Source: Istiophorus platypterus (Eukaryota; Chordata; Actinopteri; Istiophoriformes; Istiophoridae). From it: a stretch of 64,000 bases of DNA. How positions within the stretch are numbered: the first letter of the stretch is position 1; each line of letters opens with the position of its first letter. The stretch covers positions 25,552,675 to 25,616,674 of the forward strand of contig CM029121.1 of the NCBI GenBank assembly GCA_016859345.1, written 5' to 3'. The notes beneath the pieces are model-generated. The model did not search any database and was not told the DNA's origin. It worked only from the letters and a program-made list of their open reading frames with translations. A program made the position numbers and the translations under genes. Shown here piece by piece: positions 37,501 to 45,592 of this stretch.

Positions 37501-40500
37501 CTTAAAGTTGGCATCAAAGTTAAAATCAAGTCGGGAAATGTCAGATAAACAAGAATAGTCACGCCAGAACTGACATAAATTGCTTGTAACAGCCCTTGAA
37601 GTCATGAGGAACCTTTTTAGTTGACTGCACGTGTTTCGCTTAAAGCAACGCAGTTGTGTGTTAAAAAAACAAACGAACAAAAGAAGTCCAATGTTCACCT
37701 CAGTCCTCTTTAATGCTTCTTGATGACCGACGCAGTTTCCGGAAGCGTGGGCGAGCAGCGTCCGCGGCCTCTCATCCTGCCGCGAGGGCGAGCGCATCAT
37801 GCAGAATCCGCAGCCTTCCTAGCGAACAGACGCTCTAATTGGCGTGACGGCTTCCACAAAAATAATTCAAATCAGACTCATCTGCCCCCCCACCCCACCC
37901 CCAGTGACCACTCGGGTCGGATGTGCGCTCGCGTTGCTCGGTCGGGTGAGGCGTTCGCATCGGATCACCGTGCGCTTGTAAAAACATCCAGACATGAGTC
38001 AGGGACCTCGAGCTTCCGACAATTACGTTAGTTGTCGTTGGGGGGGGGGGCTCACAAAGGGTCGAGAACAGCATCGCCGCTGGGCGACGGATACGCTCGT
38101 TTGGTTTCACGTTTTCTGTGTGGGAAGGATGCAGCCGTCCGGCAATCCCACGGCACGTTTGCCATCATATGATGCGTCATCGTATGATGCGCCATCATAT
38201 GATGCGCCATCGTATGATGCGCAATCGTATGATGCGTCATCGTATGATACGTCATCATATGCTTTGATACGCCATCATATGATGCTGTAAAGAGAGGATT
38301 CCCCGTTAGAAAATACCACATAAACCTCTTCATCAGAGCAATCGGATGCTTGAGTGTTTCAAACTGATTTTTCAGAGGAGAGTTATCGAGATAGGAGCAT
38401 GTTGATCATGTTCTGAGTCGCTTGTCTGTAGCCACCTGAACTGAAACCAAAATGGGGACTAATTGGAGGTAAATCTGCTCAATATTGTTGGTTTTCTTAA
38501 TGCCCATATTAGAGCGAGTTGGAGGTGAAGGTGAGTGTCATTTTTAATTATTTGAAAGAAATATTAATCATTTCTGCAGTGAGCCACATCCCAGTTCAAT
38601 GTGAAACACAAAGGATGGTCATTTTTTCCCACTGAACAACCTGTTTTGGTTCAGTGTTAAATATATGCAGGACACATTTTTGTAAAGGTTCGCTATGTAG
38701 TGATAGTGCTCACGTTTGATGATGATTGTATCAGAAACAGGCAGACGCCCACGGAAGCCCACAGCGGCGCGATGAAAACGTATATGCAGACGGCTGGACT
38801 TCGAGAGGAGAGCGTGATGAGGGTTTACCCGCCACTCGTCATTCGCTGACCATTAACCTGGCGACTCACCGTCAATTGCTGACCACATTCCAGTCGTGGC
38901 ACCGCCATGCGCCCTGTTGTTTAGGTTTAAAGAGCTTTACCGGTTTTTCCGGTTGAGATTTGAAAGTTTGATTTAGGAGCTGGCTGACCCTGTTTTCAAG
39001 TTCGGCTTCTGTTTGCATCAGGTTCCGCGGAGTTCGTATGAATCATCCAGACACACCCGCGGTTTTAGCTATTGTATTTGTTAAACTTTAATGGCGCAAT
39101 TAGATTCCAAGAAATGGTCTCAGCCTCACAGATTTCAGAAAAGACCCCCCTTTTAAGGCAGGGTTAAGGTTAGTGCATGGGCACGTCGTCCATAGGCTGC
39201 AGACGGGCTCCTCTGTGCTGCAAAAATAAGACATCAAATTCTCAGACATGAGGCCCCAGGGGCCTCTGAAGGTGAACCCATAACTCACACCACGTTCATA
39301 TCTGTGCTTTTGAAGAGGTCTGGACGAGAGTTTCACATTCCTGGGGGAGCGTGAAGTTGCCATGGTGTCTTGTACCATGACGACTTCGCGTGCACACGCG
39401 CTTTCAAAAAATAATTATAAGGTGCCGTGTCCCCAGGGGACCAGCCGCCGGAGTGACATCTGCATCGGCCTGTTAACTTCCCCCCGTCACTGATGTTACT
39501 TTACTGTTCAACAGAGGCTGAGAAAATAGGGCGAGGAGGCTCCGAATTCGCATCTTCCATAACGACACCTGAACTTTTCGGCTGGGATCTGAAACGTACA
39601 TGATTCCGAACTTAGACCCCTGCGGCGCTCCGGTATGTGATAAAGTGACAGGAAGCTGTTTAATTAGTACTCGAAGGCTATGAAAGCATTGGAGCCCTGA
39701 ATTTTCCAGAGCACAGGGAAACAAACATAACCAGATCAAATTCTTTTCAGTTTTTAATCGATAACATGTGATCTGAGATATCAGTGTGACGGCACCTCTT
39801 CGCCCCTCGCAGCCCCATCGGTCACGCAGTCAGTGCAGGGTTAATCCTTCCAGCGCGGGGGGGGGCGGACCCACAGAGCTCAAGCTGAGAGTCCAAATTA
39901 CAGAATTTCCGGAGGGTTTTCAAACGTCAAGCCAAATTATGGAGAAACCGCTGCAAATTATGTATCACATCTGTCCGGTCATTTTGAATAATACTGCGAA
40001 ATGAAAATAGACGCAAAATCCAATCGAAGATGACCATTTGAAACGTCGTGGGTGCATTACGATTTCAAGCATGTGAGCTGCCATGCACTAATGTGGCACT
40101 GATGGATCTCATTTAACGCTGGGGTGAATAACTAGCAGGGACGGGGGTGGTGGGGGGGTTACATGGCCGGGCTTCAGCTGCAATTAAAAGCCATTGTGTT
40201 TCATACGCAAACGCTGGCAATGAGGCATCGCCGGTGCCGGTGCCGGCCGCCGATGTATCCGCCGGCTGCAGGGGAACCTGGGTCGGAGGATCCAATGGAC
40301 CCCCCCCCCCACCACCATCTCCCCACCATTGCCCTGCAGGTCCAGCTGAATGTTTGGGCTCTTCTCTCCTGCGGTTGCCGTCGGCCTCATCTCAGCATTA
40401 ACGCTGTAGGAACCAAATCATAGACCTGAGCCTGGATAAGCTCGGGGGTTAAAAGTATTTATTCCATGTTTGTCTTTATAATCAAATTTGCCCGAACTAA

Positions 40501-40877
40501 TTTTTTCAGCTGTGAGGGGGGGTCCGATGTTAGAAGTCCTCGTGTGGTTGGATGCCACAGCGGGGGCGGCGGTGCGATTTATGGGCCTGTGACCACGGGG
40601 TGCAGCTAAATCATCCCGGTGCCAGAACACCGCCGGCTCCGCGGTTTCACCTGATGAGCTGATGGATATGCGCGACCCGGGGATGGGGGGGGGGGCGTCT
40701 CGGCCAGTCAGCCAAGCGGCCCTTATTTGAGTCTATATCTTCTATATCAGACTCATGGGGGGGGTCCGACTGCGTGCGATGCCCCCCTGAAACCTACTAC
40801 AGAGCCAGGCAACTCCTTTCCTCCGACACGGCACAGGAGGCTTCAGAAAACTAGTGGATCCGGGGCATTCTCTCCCA

Positions 40878-40915
<38 letters not shown>

Positions 40916-41668
40916 TACATGCACACACACGCGCGCGCTGTTGGACATACACCTCGGCGCCACTGCTCGTCCAGTTTTTTGGTTCTTTTGTTGTCACCAG
41001 AGTGTGACATTAAACTCCCGGTTTTTCTGCAACCGCAAACAACCAGAGATCCTGCTGCCAACGTTTCCCCCTCCAAGCCTCCATGGAAACAGGAAGTGGC
41101 CAGAGGGAGCCCTGCATCTCGGAGGACAAACCGGGGCCCCCCCCCTTCTTCTATATAAAGATTCCAGTCAAATACCATTGAAAAAAAAAAAAAAAAAAAA
41201 GAGAGAACTGGGACAGATCCTCTGACATGTTTCCCACCCGTGACGCCATGCCGGCGGCGTTGGAGGCCGCGAGGAGCCCCTGGACGGGACAGCAGATGAA
41301 AGATGAGAGGTGCGTGTTGATGCGGGGGGGGGGGCACTCGCCGTATAACTTCATTAAAAACGCATGAAGGGGAGAAGTGGGGCTCTGCCTCAGAATACGA
41401 TTAGACAGCAAGGGCTGGGGAAACTTCAAAGACCCCCCCCCATGCACGCTGGAGCACGTGCCCATAACCCCGCTGTTTCAATATTAATACATTTCCTCTC
41501 CTTTTCATTTATCTATCTATTTTATCTGATAGAGTGCTTAAAAGGAGCTTAAGTTGCCAAGCAGAGTGAGACAGATTAGTCGACACCCTGATATGCGCAG
41601 GGCAGCCTGGGGGATGTAATGCAGGTTAAACCTGCCTAAATTTAGTTTGCACACCTTCTTAGGTGCAC

Positions 41669-41713
<45 letters not shown>

Positions 41714-42186
41714 TATATTAAATCTATGAGTCACTTTTTGTTTTTTTCACCTTGCAGACTTCCAGCAGCACTGTTTTTTTTTTCTTTATCTTTTTCGGAA
41801 TAAGGAGAAAAGACTGTTTTCAATTTGAAAGACATTTTTCTGTTTGCCTTGAGGTGTTCACCTGCTGCTACAGACTAAAGGGCCAGACCTTCCTCTGCGC
41901 CACACAGATAGATGGGACTGCCGCTGCTGCCGCTGCGTCTCGTGTTGGGACGCAAGAGATGTGCGTCATTTCTTCGATTTTATCCGCTAAAATGATTAAA
42001 GGGATCTTGAAAGAACCAGTTACCAGTTAGTCGCCTGCTTTGTGCATTTTCTTTTGGGAGGGGGTGCTGGGGGGGGGCAGCCCTGTCAAAGGGCCACAGA
42101 GTAGGCAGCTTGTGCGGAAGCGCAAAGCTCACCCTGCGGGCGCCCTCGAGATGCGAAGCAGGCCGGTTGGGTGACCCCGATGGGTG

Positions 42187-42226
<40 letters not shown>

Positions 42227-43258
42227 TGGGGGGGCTCTCTGCGCCGGAGGGCAGGCGGCGGACGTGGCCCGGTTCCTCGGACGGATAAATAGTGACACCC
42301 CGTCCTTTACAATTTTCAAGTGTAAAATTAACAGATAAACAAACAAAAACAACAAAAATATCCCACGTTACCTTTTAGCGTTGGTCTGGACAGGTGGATG
42401 AACTGTGGCTCAAAAAAAGCGACTACGTGAGCGGGTTTTTTTCGATTTCTACCGTTAATTCACTTTCCTGTGCGTAACGAAATCAACCGCTGTCCGCGGT
42501 ATTGAAGCCGCTTTCACTGCCCCGCACCCCCACCCCCCACCCCCCACCACCACCAGCAACCCGACAAACCACAACGCAACAAACGGAAAGGTACAACTAT
42601 TAAACCAGCGACAGTTACGCAAGGCGCGGACCGTCCCGAGAAGTGCGCACCGGGAGGTGCCAGGCTGACGCCGCTGACACGGAGCCTGTGGATCGGGGAG
42701 GCGCTGAGAGGCTGCGCGGTGGCGGAGACGGAGGCTCGTCCTCCGACGCAGCGCAGGAGACGTGGACGCGGGACAAGGCTGCGCAAGCTCCGGCCAGGTG
42801 GAGCGGTTTAGGAGGATATTTGAGTTTTGGTTTTGGGGGGGTTTTTTTGAGGGGAGGTGGGAAAACGCAGGCGGGGAGCGGGTTTAGACAGACACGGCGG
42901 AGAGCCGCCGCGGGAGGCGAGTGTGGGAGCGCTTCACCCTGCCGGCACTTCCATTACAGTATCATCAGTTTGGGTCTGTGCATTTATTAAAATAAATAAA
43001 TAAATCAAAAACCAAAAACCAAAAAACAACAACCCGCCGTCGCAGTTTATGATCAGACAGAAAAAAGGGGAAATAAAGGCTGGGAATCCACGAGGGTCGG
43101 TCCCTAAGTTTGGCCACTTAGGAAGCAGCAGGAACGTGTCGCGCTGCTCCGCGTCCCGCCACCACGCAAACTGTTTATTCCCTCCGACGAAGAGGCGAGA
43201 AAAACAATAAAATAAAGAAAGAAATGAATTAACAAGCACTTACTTTTGACTTCTTCAT
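24048..43258 (-). CDS. kitlga: Kit ligand (stem cell factor), teleost kitlga, 8 coding exons
   Basis: Kit ligand is a membrane-anchored or shed cytokine that dimerises and activates the Kit receptor tyrosine kinase; in fish it supports melanocyte, germ-cell and blood lineages. The joined exons give 259 codons with all junctions in phase: signal peptide (about 1-24), core (about 25-153), stalk (about 154-205), transmembrane helix (about 206-224) and a basic-acidic tail (225-259). Matches to mammalian KITLG include NIPKDYKIPVHYVP (human NLPKDYMITLKYVP), KFGNIS (KFSNIS, an N-glycosylation site at N87) and FDFVKDFL (IDAFKDFVV). The exon plan, with a five-codon first exon MKKSK, is that of KITLG. 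The paralogue kitlgb cannot be fully excluded. Cysteines equivalent to human C4 and C89 are absent. A longer 270-residue form using exon 9 is likely. Confidence 0.9.
24422..24525 (-). CDS. kitlga: kitlga exon 7: transmembrane helix
   Basis: Bounded by CTTTTTAG before 24525 and donor GTTAGT after 24422 (104 bases, phase 1 to 0). It encodes residues 191-225: a juxtamembrane stretch (PNQGERFLPEVVER) and a hydrophobic helix SLLSLLFIPLLALVFLLVW followed by K. Position and length match the membrane exon of mammalian KITLG. Confidence 0.95.
25327..25380 (-). CDS. kitlga: kitlga exon 6: short stalk exon, frame-neutral
   Basis: The acceptor is TTGCTCCCCCAG ahead of 25380 and the donor is CAC|GTAAGT after 25327. 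The 54 bases encode residues 173-190, ESPTSSSKGPDCPAGCNP. Both ends are phase 1, so skipping keeps the frame. In mammals the equivalent exon 6 is alternatively spliced and carries the main shedding site; here it is shorter and has two cysteines (C184, C188). Alternative use is inference. Confidence 0.85.
25505..25565. repeat. (CA)n microsatellite in kitlga intron 5
   Basis: About 18 CA units followed by interrupted ACAAACACACAAAC repeats. It is about 120 bases from the exon 6 acceptor, upstream of it on the minus strand. Confidence 0.97.
26579..26759 (-). CDS. kitlga: kitlga exon 5: last core helix and stalk start
   Basis: The acceptor is CGTCCCCCGCAG (AG 26761-26760) and the donor AAAG|GTAAAC (last base 26579); 181 bases, phase 0 to 1. 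It encodes residues 113-172. WQTARYFDFVKDFLIAAQ is the amphipathic helix matching human FRIFNRSIDAFKDFVVAS, and SDDC (C153) aligns with human SDC (mature C138). There is an extra cysteine in FDCHY (C121) and another in DPPPC (C158). The proline-rich PPPCPTTPQ starts the stalk. Confidence 0.95.
26863..27015 (-). CDS. kitlga: kitlga exon 4: central core helices
   Basis: The acceptor is TTTCTTTCCAG (AG 27017-27016) and the donor TTTG|GTAAGT (last base 26863); exactly 51 codons, phase 0. It encodes residues 62-112. GGMCW aligns with human PSHCW (C65 = mature C43). LEESLQGLAHKFGNIS aligns with LSDSLTDLLDKFSNIS and keeps the N-glycosylation sequon at N87. The end, ELRLNMGSL, aligns with human DDLVECV but has serine in place of the cysteine (mature C89). 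Confidence 0.96.
27426..27482 (-). CDS. kitlga: kitlga exon 3: conserved PKDY segment
   Basis: The acceptor is CTTTTACAG (AG 27484-27483) and the donor GAAGAG|GTAAGA (last base 27426); 19 codons, phase 0. It encodes residues 43-61, RQNIPKDYKIPVHYVPREE, closely matching human ANLPKDYMITLKYVPGMD, which lies in the receptor-facing part of the core. This short exon is the strongest single signature of the family. Confidence 0.95.
28049..28159 (-). CDS. kitlga: kitlga exon 2: signal peptide and helix A
   Basis: The acceptor is TGCTCCACAG (AG 28161-28160) and the donor TTG|GTAAGG (last base 28049); 37 codons, phase 0. It encodes residues 6-42: the hydrophobic signal core VCVHLLLFIALGV with likely cleavage after HS (about residue 24), then SNSDFNPVTDDISRLIVL, the counterpart of human CRNRVTNNVKDVTKLV. 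The cysteine at human mature position 4 is aspartate here (D28). Confidence 0.95.
28340..28445 (-). repeat. Possible tRNA-like SINE remnant
   Basis: The minus strand carries GAGTTCAAGTCCC at about 28378-28366, close to the RNA polymerase III B-box consensus GGTTCRANTCC, within a piece reading GAGGTCCTTCGAGTTCAAGT then CCCACC. An A-box is not convincing and no poly(A) or tandem tail is clear. It could be a decayed tRNA-derived SINE or coincidence. Confidence 0.3.
29421..29446. repeat. (GCC)n trinucleotide tract
   Basis: A CGCCGCC run of about eight units ends in a short C-rich stretch, within a small CpG-rich patch of intron 1. Confidence 0.9.
30212..30247. repeat. (GTG)n plus poly(G) tract
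   Basis: About nine GTG units run directly into a G tract; G-quadruplex formation is possible. It lies inside intron 1. Confidence 0.93.
35729..35768. repeat. Perfect 18-bp hairpin in intron 1
   Basis: The arms TGGCCAGACCCGATCCAG (35729-35746) and its exact complement (35751-35768) flank a GCTG loop. It is GC-rich and therefore very stable if transcribed in the kitlga pre-mRNA. Confidence 0.96.
38161..38285. repeat. 15-bp minisatellite with self-complementary core
   Basis: About eight units of GCCATCATATGATGC alternate with CG variants (GTCATCGTATGATGC). One unit is irregular (38251-38270). The core CATCATATGATG is its own reverse complement, so single strands can fold. The unit length of five codons opens a chance frame repeating SYDAP. 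Confidence 0.96.
40884..40939. repeat. (CA)n microsatellite
   Basis: An uninterrupted CA array of about 14 units is followed by a second short CA run and GCGCGCGC. In intron 1. Confidence 0.95.
41670..41711. repeat. (CA)n microsatellite
   Basis: About 21 uninterrupted CA units in intron 1. Confidence 0.97.
42189..42225. repeat. (GT)n microsatellite
   Basis: About 18 GT units followed by a G run. In intron 1, roughly 1 kb inside from exon 1. Confidence 0.97.
43244..43258 (-). CDS. kitlga: kitlga exon 1: start codon, MKKSK
   Basis: The minus strand reads ATGAAGAAGTCAAAA and then donor GTAAGTG (43243 down). The five codons MKKSK, phase 0, match the five-codon first coding exon of mammalian KITLG (MKKTQ) and join in frame to the exon 2 signal peptide. 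The exon was found by predicting the missing N-terminus. The start context is weak (C at -3, A at +4), and upstream ATGs exist. Confidence 0.87.
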
Positions 43259-43454
43259 ATGGAACGTCAGGAGAAAATCCAGTGTGCGCGAAAGCCTATT
43301 TTATTTTACTTCTACGGGGAGGAAAGGGGTTGTCATCATCCTGTGTGCACATATCCAACGCCTAGGTCAGTAGTATCCAAGCAGCGGAGAATCAAAAGCC
43401 CCGGGATGAAAAAAAGAAAGAAAGAAAGAGAAGAGGGCAAAAAACAAAGGAACG

Positions 43455-43545
43455 ACGAGGCACCGGGAGTCGAACCGTCAACCCTCTGCGGCCTGCGGGC
43501 TAGTGGCGTGTGGCGTGAAGCCCATCGACCTGCACCATAGATCCA
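43455..43545 (-). repeat. tRNA-like sequence, probable SINE head, in presumed 5' UTR
   Basis: The minus strand has GGTTCGACTCC (43476-43466), an exact match to the polymerase III B-box GGTTCRANTCC. About 45 bases upstream is TGGTGCAGGTCGATGGG (43537-43521), an A-box-like element. The pieces between, including CCGCAGAGGGTTGACGG, resemble tRNA-derived fish SINEs I recall. The T-arm does not pair well, so it is not a functional tRNA gene. Confidence 0.45.
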
Positions 43546-43578
43546 AGCCGACGTTTTCTCGCAGGCTGCGGGAGAGGT

Positions 43579-43608
43579 GGGAGGTAGGGGGGTGGGGGGA
43601 GGTGGGGG
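43579..43608 (+). promoter_or_regulatory. Canonical G-quadruplex motif at presumed start site
   Basis: Four G runs (43579-43581, 43587-43592, 43594-43599, 43604-43608) are separated by loops of 5, 1 and 4 bases on the plus strand, the template strand for kitlga. It falls just downstream of the predicted transcription start. Confidence 0.6.
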
Positions 43609-43640
43609 AGAGACGGCGCGCGGAGGGGAGGGAGCTAAGC

Positions 43641-43648
43641 CTTTATAA
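43641..43648 (-). promoter_or_regulatory. TATA box of kitlga
   Basis: TTATAAAG on the minus strand, in a CpG-rich setting about 390 bases ahead of the kitlga ATG, would place the start near 43612-43618. It is the best core-promoter match on this strand near exon 1. The role is inferred from position. Confidence 0.5.
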
Positions 43649-43799
43649 TGATGCGTAAAAAAGCAGCTCCAAGAGCCGCCCTCTGACGAGGCGTGCGCGG
43701 CGGCGTGGAGAGGTCCGCTCCCGAAAGGGGGAAAGGGAAAAACAGGAGAGGAAGAGGAAAACGCCGCTGCCTGCTGGGGGTGGAGGGGTGGAGGGGGGG

Positions 43800-43840
43800 C
43801 AGCCCGGCGGGTCCGGGGAGGAGCCCGATACCGACTTTAT
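43800..43840. repeat. Short direct repeat, copy 1 (partner 45550-45592)
   Basis: Contains GGGTCCGGGGAGGA followed by a GCCCGATACCGACTTTAT-like part. The partner at 45550-45592 has the same 14 bases and a closely similar 3' half. It lies about 150 bases upstream of the TATA box. Confidence 0.75.
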
Positions 43841-44138
43841 TGCCCACTTAAGTGGCTGGTTTACAAGGCCTTAACCCATTAATGGCCGCCGTTAAAGAAC
43901 GAGGCCGGGGCTTATCGTGATAATGCAACAGCACTGATAGTAATAACTGCAACAGACTGAATGTTTTCCCTTTTTAAAAGGGAAAAAATATAGTGGCAGA
44001 AGTTTTGGGTTTTTTTTGACGTTTAAATTTGTTTTTTGTTGTTGTTTCTTTTATTAAATTTAAAATATCCCCGTCAGTCTCTCATATGCACATTTACACA
44101 CAATATAGGCACACGTACACGTTGTATACACATAAAAC

Positions 44139-44231
44139 AGATGTGTAACTGAGCCCGGATAGCACAGTGCCCTGGTCTTTTCTCATTTCAAGAATGTAGT
44201 GTGTCTCTGGCAGGATATCGGCCATTAAGCA
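44139..44231. repeat. 93-bp direct repeat, copy 1
   Basis: It shares the identical core CAAGAATGTAGTGTGTCT, plus matching flanks over about 93 bases, with 44916-45008. Both copies are preceded by AC-rich sequence and end in ATTAAGC. Confidence 0.9.
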
Positions 44232-44915
44232 GAGGAGGAACCGTGGGCGATATTCTGGACCGTGCATTAGGAGCCGGGAGGAAAACAACCTGCAGAGGCC
44301 GGGCGACGGCTCCGGGGTCGAGCCTCTCCTCCACACGAACCTCAGCCCGTCCTGATTACGGGGCCGGCAGATAACCTCCTCCACGACCGGGGTCGTTGTT
44401 GCCTAACCCCGGCGTGACCTTTGTTTGATGGAGTATGCACATTTGATTAAACGCGGTTATCTCGTCCGTCGTGCTGATTATTGTTCAAAAAAAAGCCTAA
44501 AAAAAAAGCATCGTCGAGCCCTTTTTTTCCGGCTTATGAAATTAAGCTCTAAAAGCTTGTGGTTGGACTTTTGAGCTCATATTGTATTTTTGTTTTGTAG
44601 GAAAGATGATGTGTGTGGAACCATATCCATAAGCAGCCGCTGTCATAATAGGTGGAGTTTATTTTGCTTCCCTGTGTTGTTTAAACTGTTTCACTATTGC
44701 CTAACACCGTTTTTGTTTTGTTTTTTTCAGCACCCTAGTTGCATTCAGGGACATTTCCTGTCTGTGTGTCCCTCCCGCGGTGATTAGTGGTGATGAAATC
44801 TGAACCGTAGTCACCGTGAATGATATTGGAATAGTTGATACGCACATGCTAATGTGCATAAACACACAAACACACATGCACAGACACACACACAAACATG
44901 ACACACACACAATTC

Positions 44916-45008
44916 AGATGCGTAGCTGGGGTTGGATAACACAGTGCTGTGGTCTTTTTTCATATCAAGAATGTAGTGTGTCTTTAGCAGGACATTGCTG
45001 ATTAAGCG
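44916..45008. repeat. 93-bp direct repeat, copy 2
   Basis: Second copy of the 44139-44231 sequence, 777 bases further on and in the same orientation. It differs mainly by transitions and ends in a G run. Confidence 0.9.
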
Positions 45009-45549
45009 GGGGGGGGGTTGTTAAACTGTACATTGAAAGAATCACAAGTGGACGACGATTTACTTAACTGACCCCAGAAAGTCAAGTAGCAGCTTAAACG
45101 CTGAGAGAAAGGCGGCATACCTCTGATCGCAGAGCGACACAGAGCGACGCAGGACGACAGAATTCCCCCCGGCTCGTCCGCAGGCGCGAAGGATGCGGGA
45201 CACACAGAAGCTCATAGGCTTCTTTTTTTTTTTGTCTTTTTTTTGCCAGGGAGAAAGGGCCGGATGCCAGAGGAATGATTTGGTGATCATATCAACGCCA
45301 ATCATGGGCTTTTTTTTTTTGATCCACTAAACAAGTCAGAAAATGTCAACAATCCATCCGGTGTGCTGACAGACGTCGGGCCGAGGCGTGCACCAAAATA
45401 TCAAGCGGCCCAGGCTGCCGGATAAGCTGGAAGCCGGTTTGAAGGCGCCGACGAACCCAAGGCGAAACATGGTGCGCTAACGGGCCGACTCTGCCAGAAA
45501 AAACGCACAGACGGAGTTAAAAGGTTTGCAGACAGGGCCCCCACCGATG

Positions 45550-45592
45550 CAGCCTGGTGGGTCCGGGGAGGAAGCCGATGTACCGGATTTAT
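45550..45592. repeat. Short direct repeat, copy 2 (partner 43800-43840)
   Basis: Shares GGGTCCGGGGAGGA and a GCCGATGTACCGGATTTAT-like tail with 43800-43840. In the 23 bases from CAGCC to GGAGGA only two transitions separate the copies. Confidence 0.75.

Larger units (their letters stand above)
28160..43243 (-). other. kitlga: kitlga intron 1 (about 15 kb)
   Basis: The intron runs from the donor GTAAGT beside exon 1 to the TCCACAG acceptor of exon 2. I see no other gene inside. It holds many G/C homopolymers, a hairpin (35729-35768), a 15-bp minisatellite (38161-38285) and dinucleotide arrays at 40.9, 41.7 and 42.2 kb. A repeat-poor, moderately AT-rich stretch at about 34000-34400 could be conserved regulatory DNA, but that is only an impression. 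First introns of KITLG genes are long in other vertebrates too. Confidence 0.85.
43259..43618 (-). other. Presumed kitlga 5' UTR with two short upstream ORFs
   Basis: If transcription starts about 25-30 bases downstream of the TATA box, the 5' UTR is about 350 bases. It holds an 18-codon upstream ORF (43352-43296) and an overlapping 12-codon ORF (ATG at 43339, stop 43303-43301). Both end before the main ATG. A pyrimidine tract with a possible acceptor (GACCTAG, about 43362) leaves open a 5' UTR intron. Confidence 0.45.
42480..43860. promoter_or_regulatory. CpG-rich region around kitlga exon 1
   Basis: GC and CpG content are high on both sides of exon 1, with dense CG in 42610-42780 and 43560-43820, as expected of a CpG-island promoter. 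It contains exon 1, the presumed 5' UTR and the TATA box. The limits are by eye; no methylation or transcription data are available. Confidence 0.6.
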
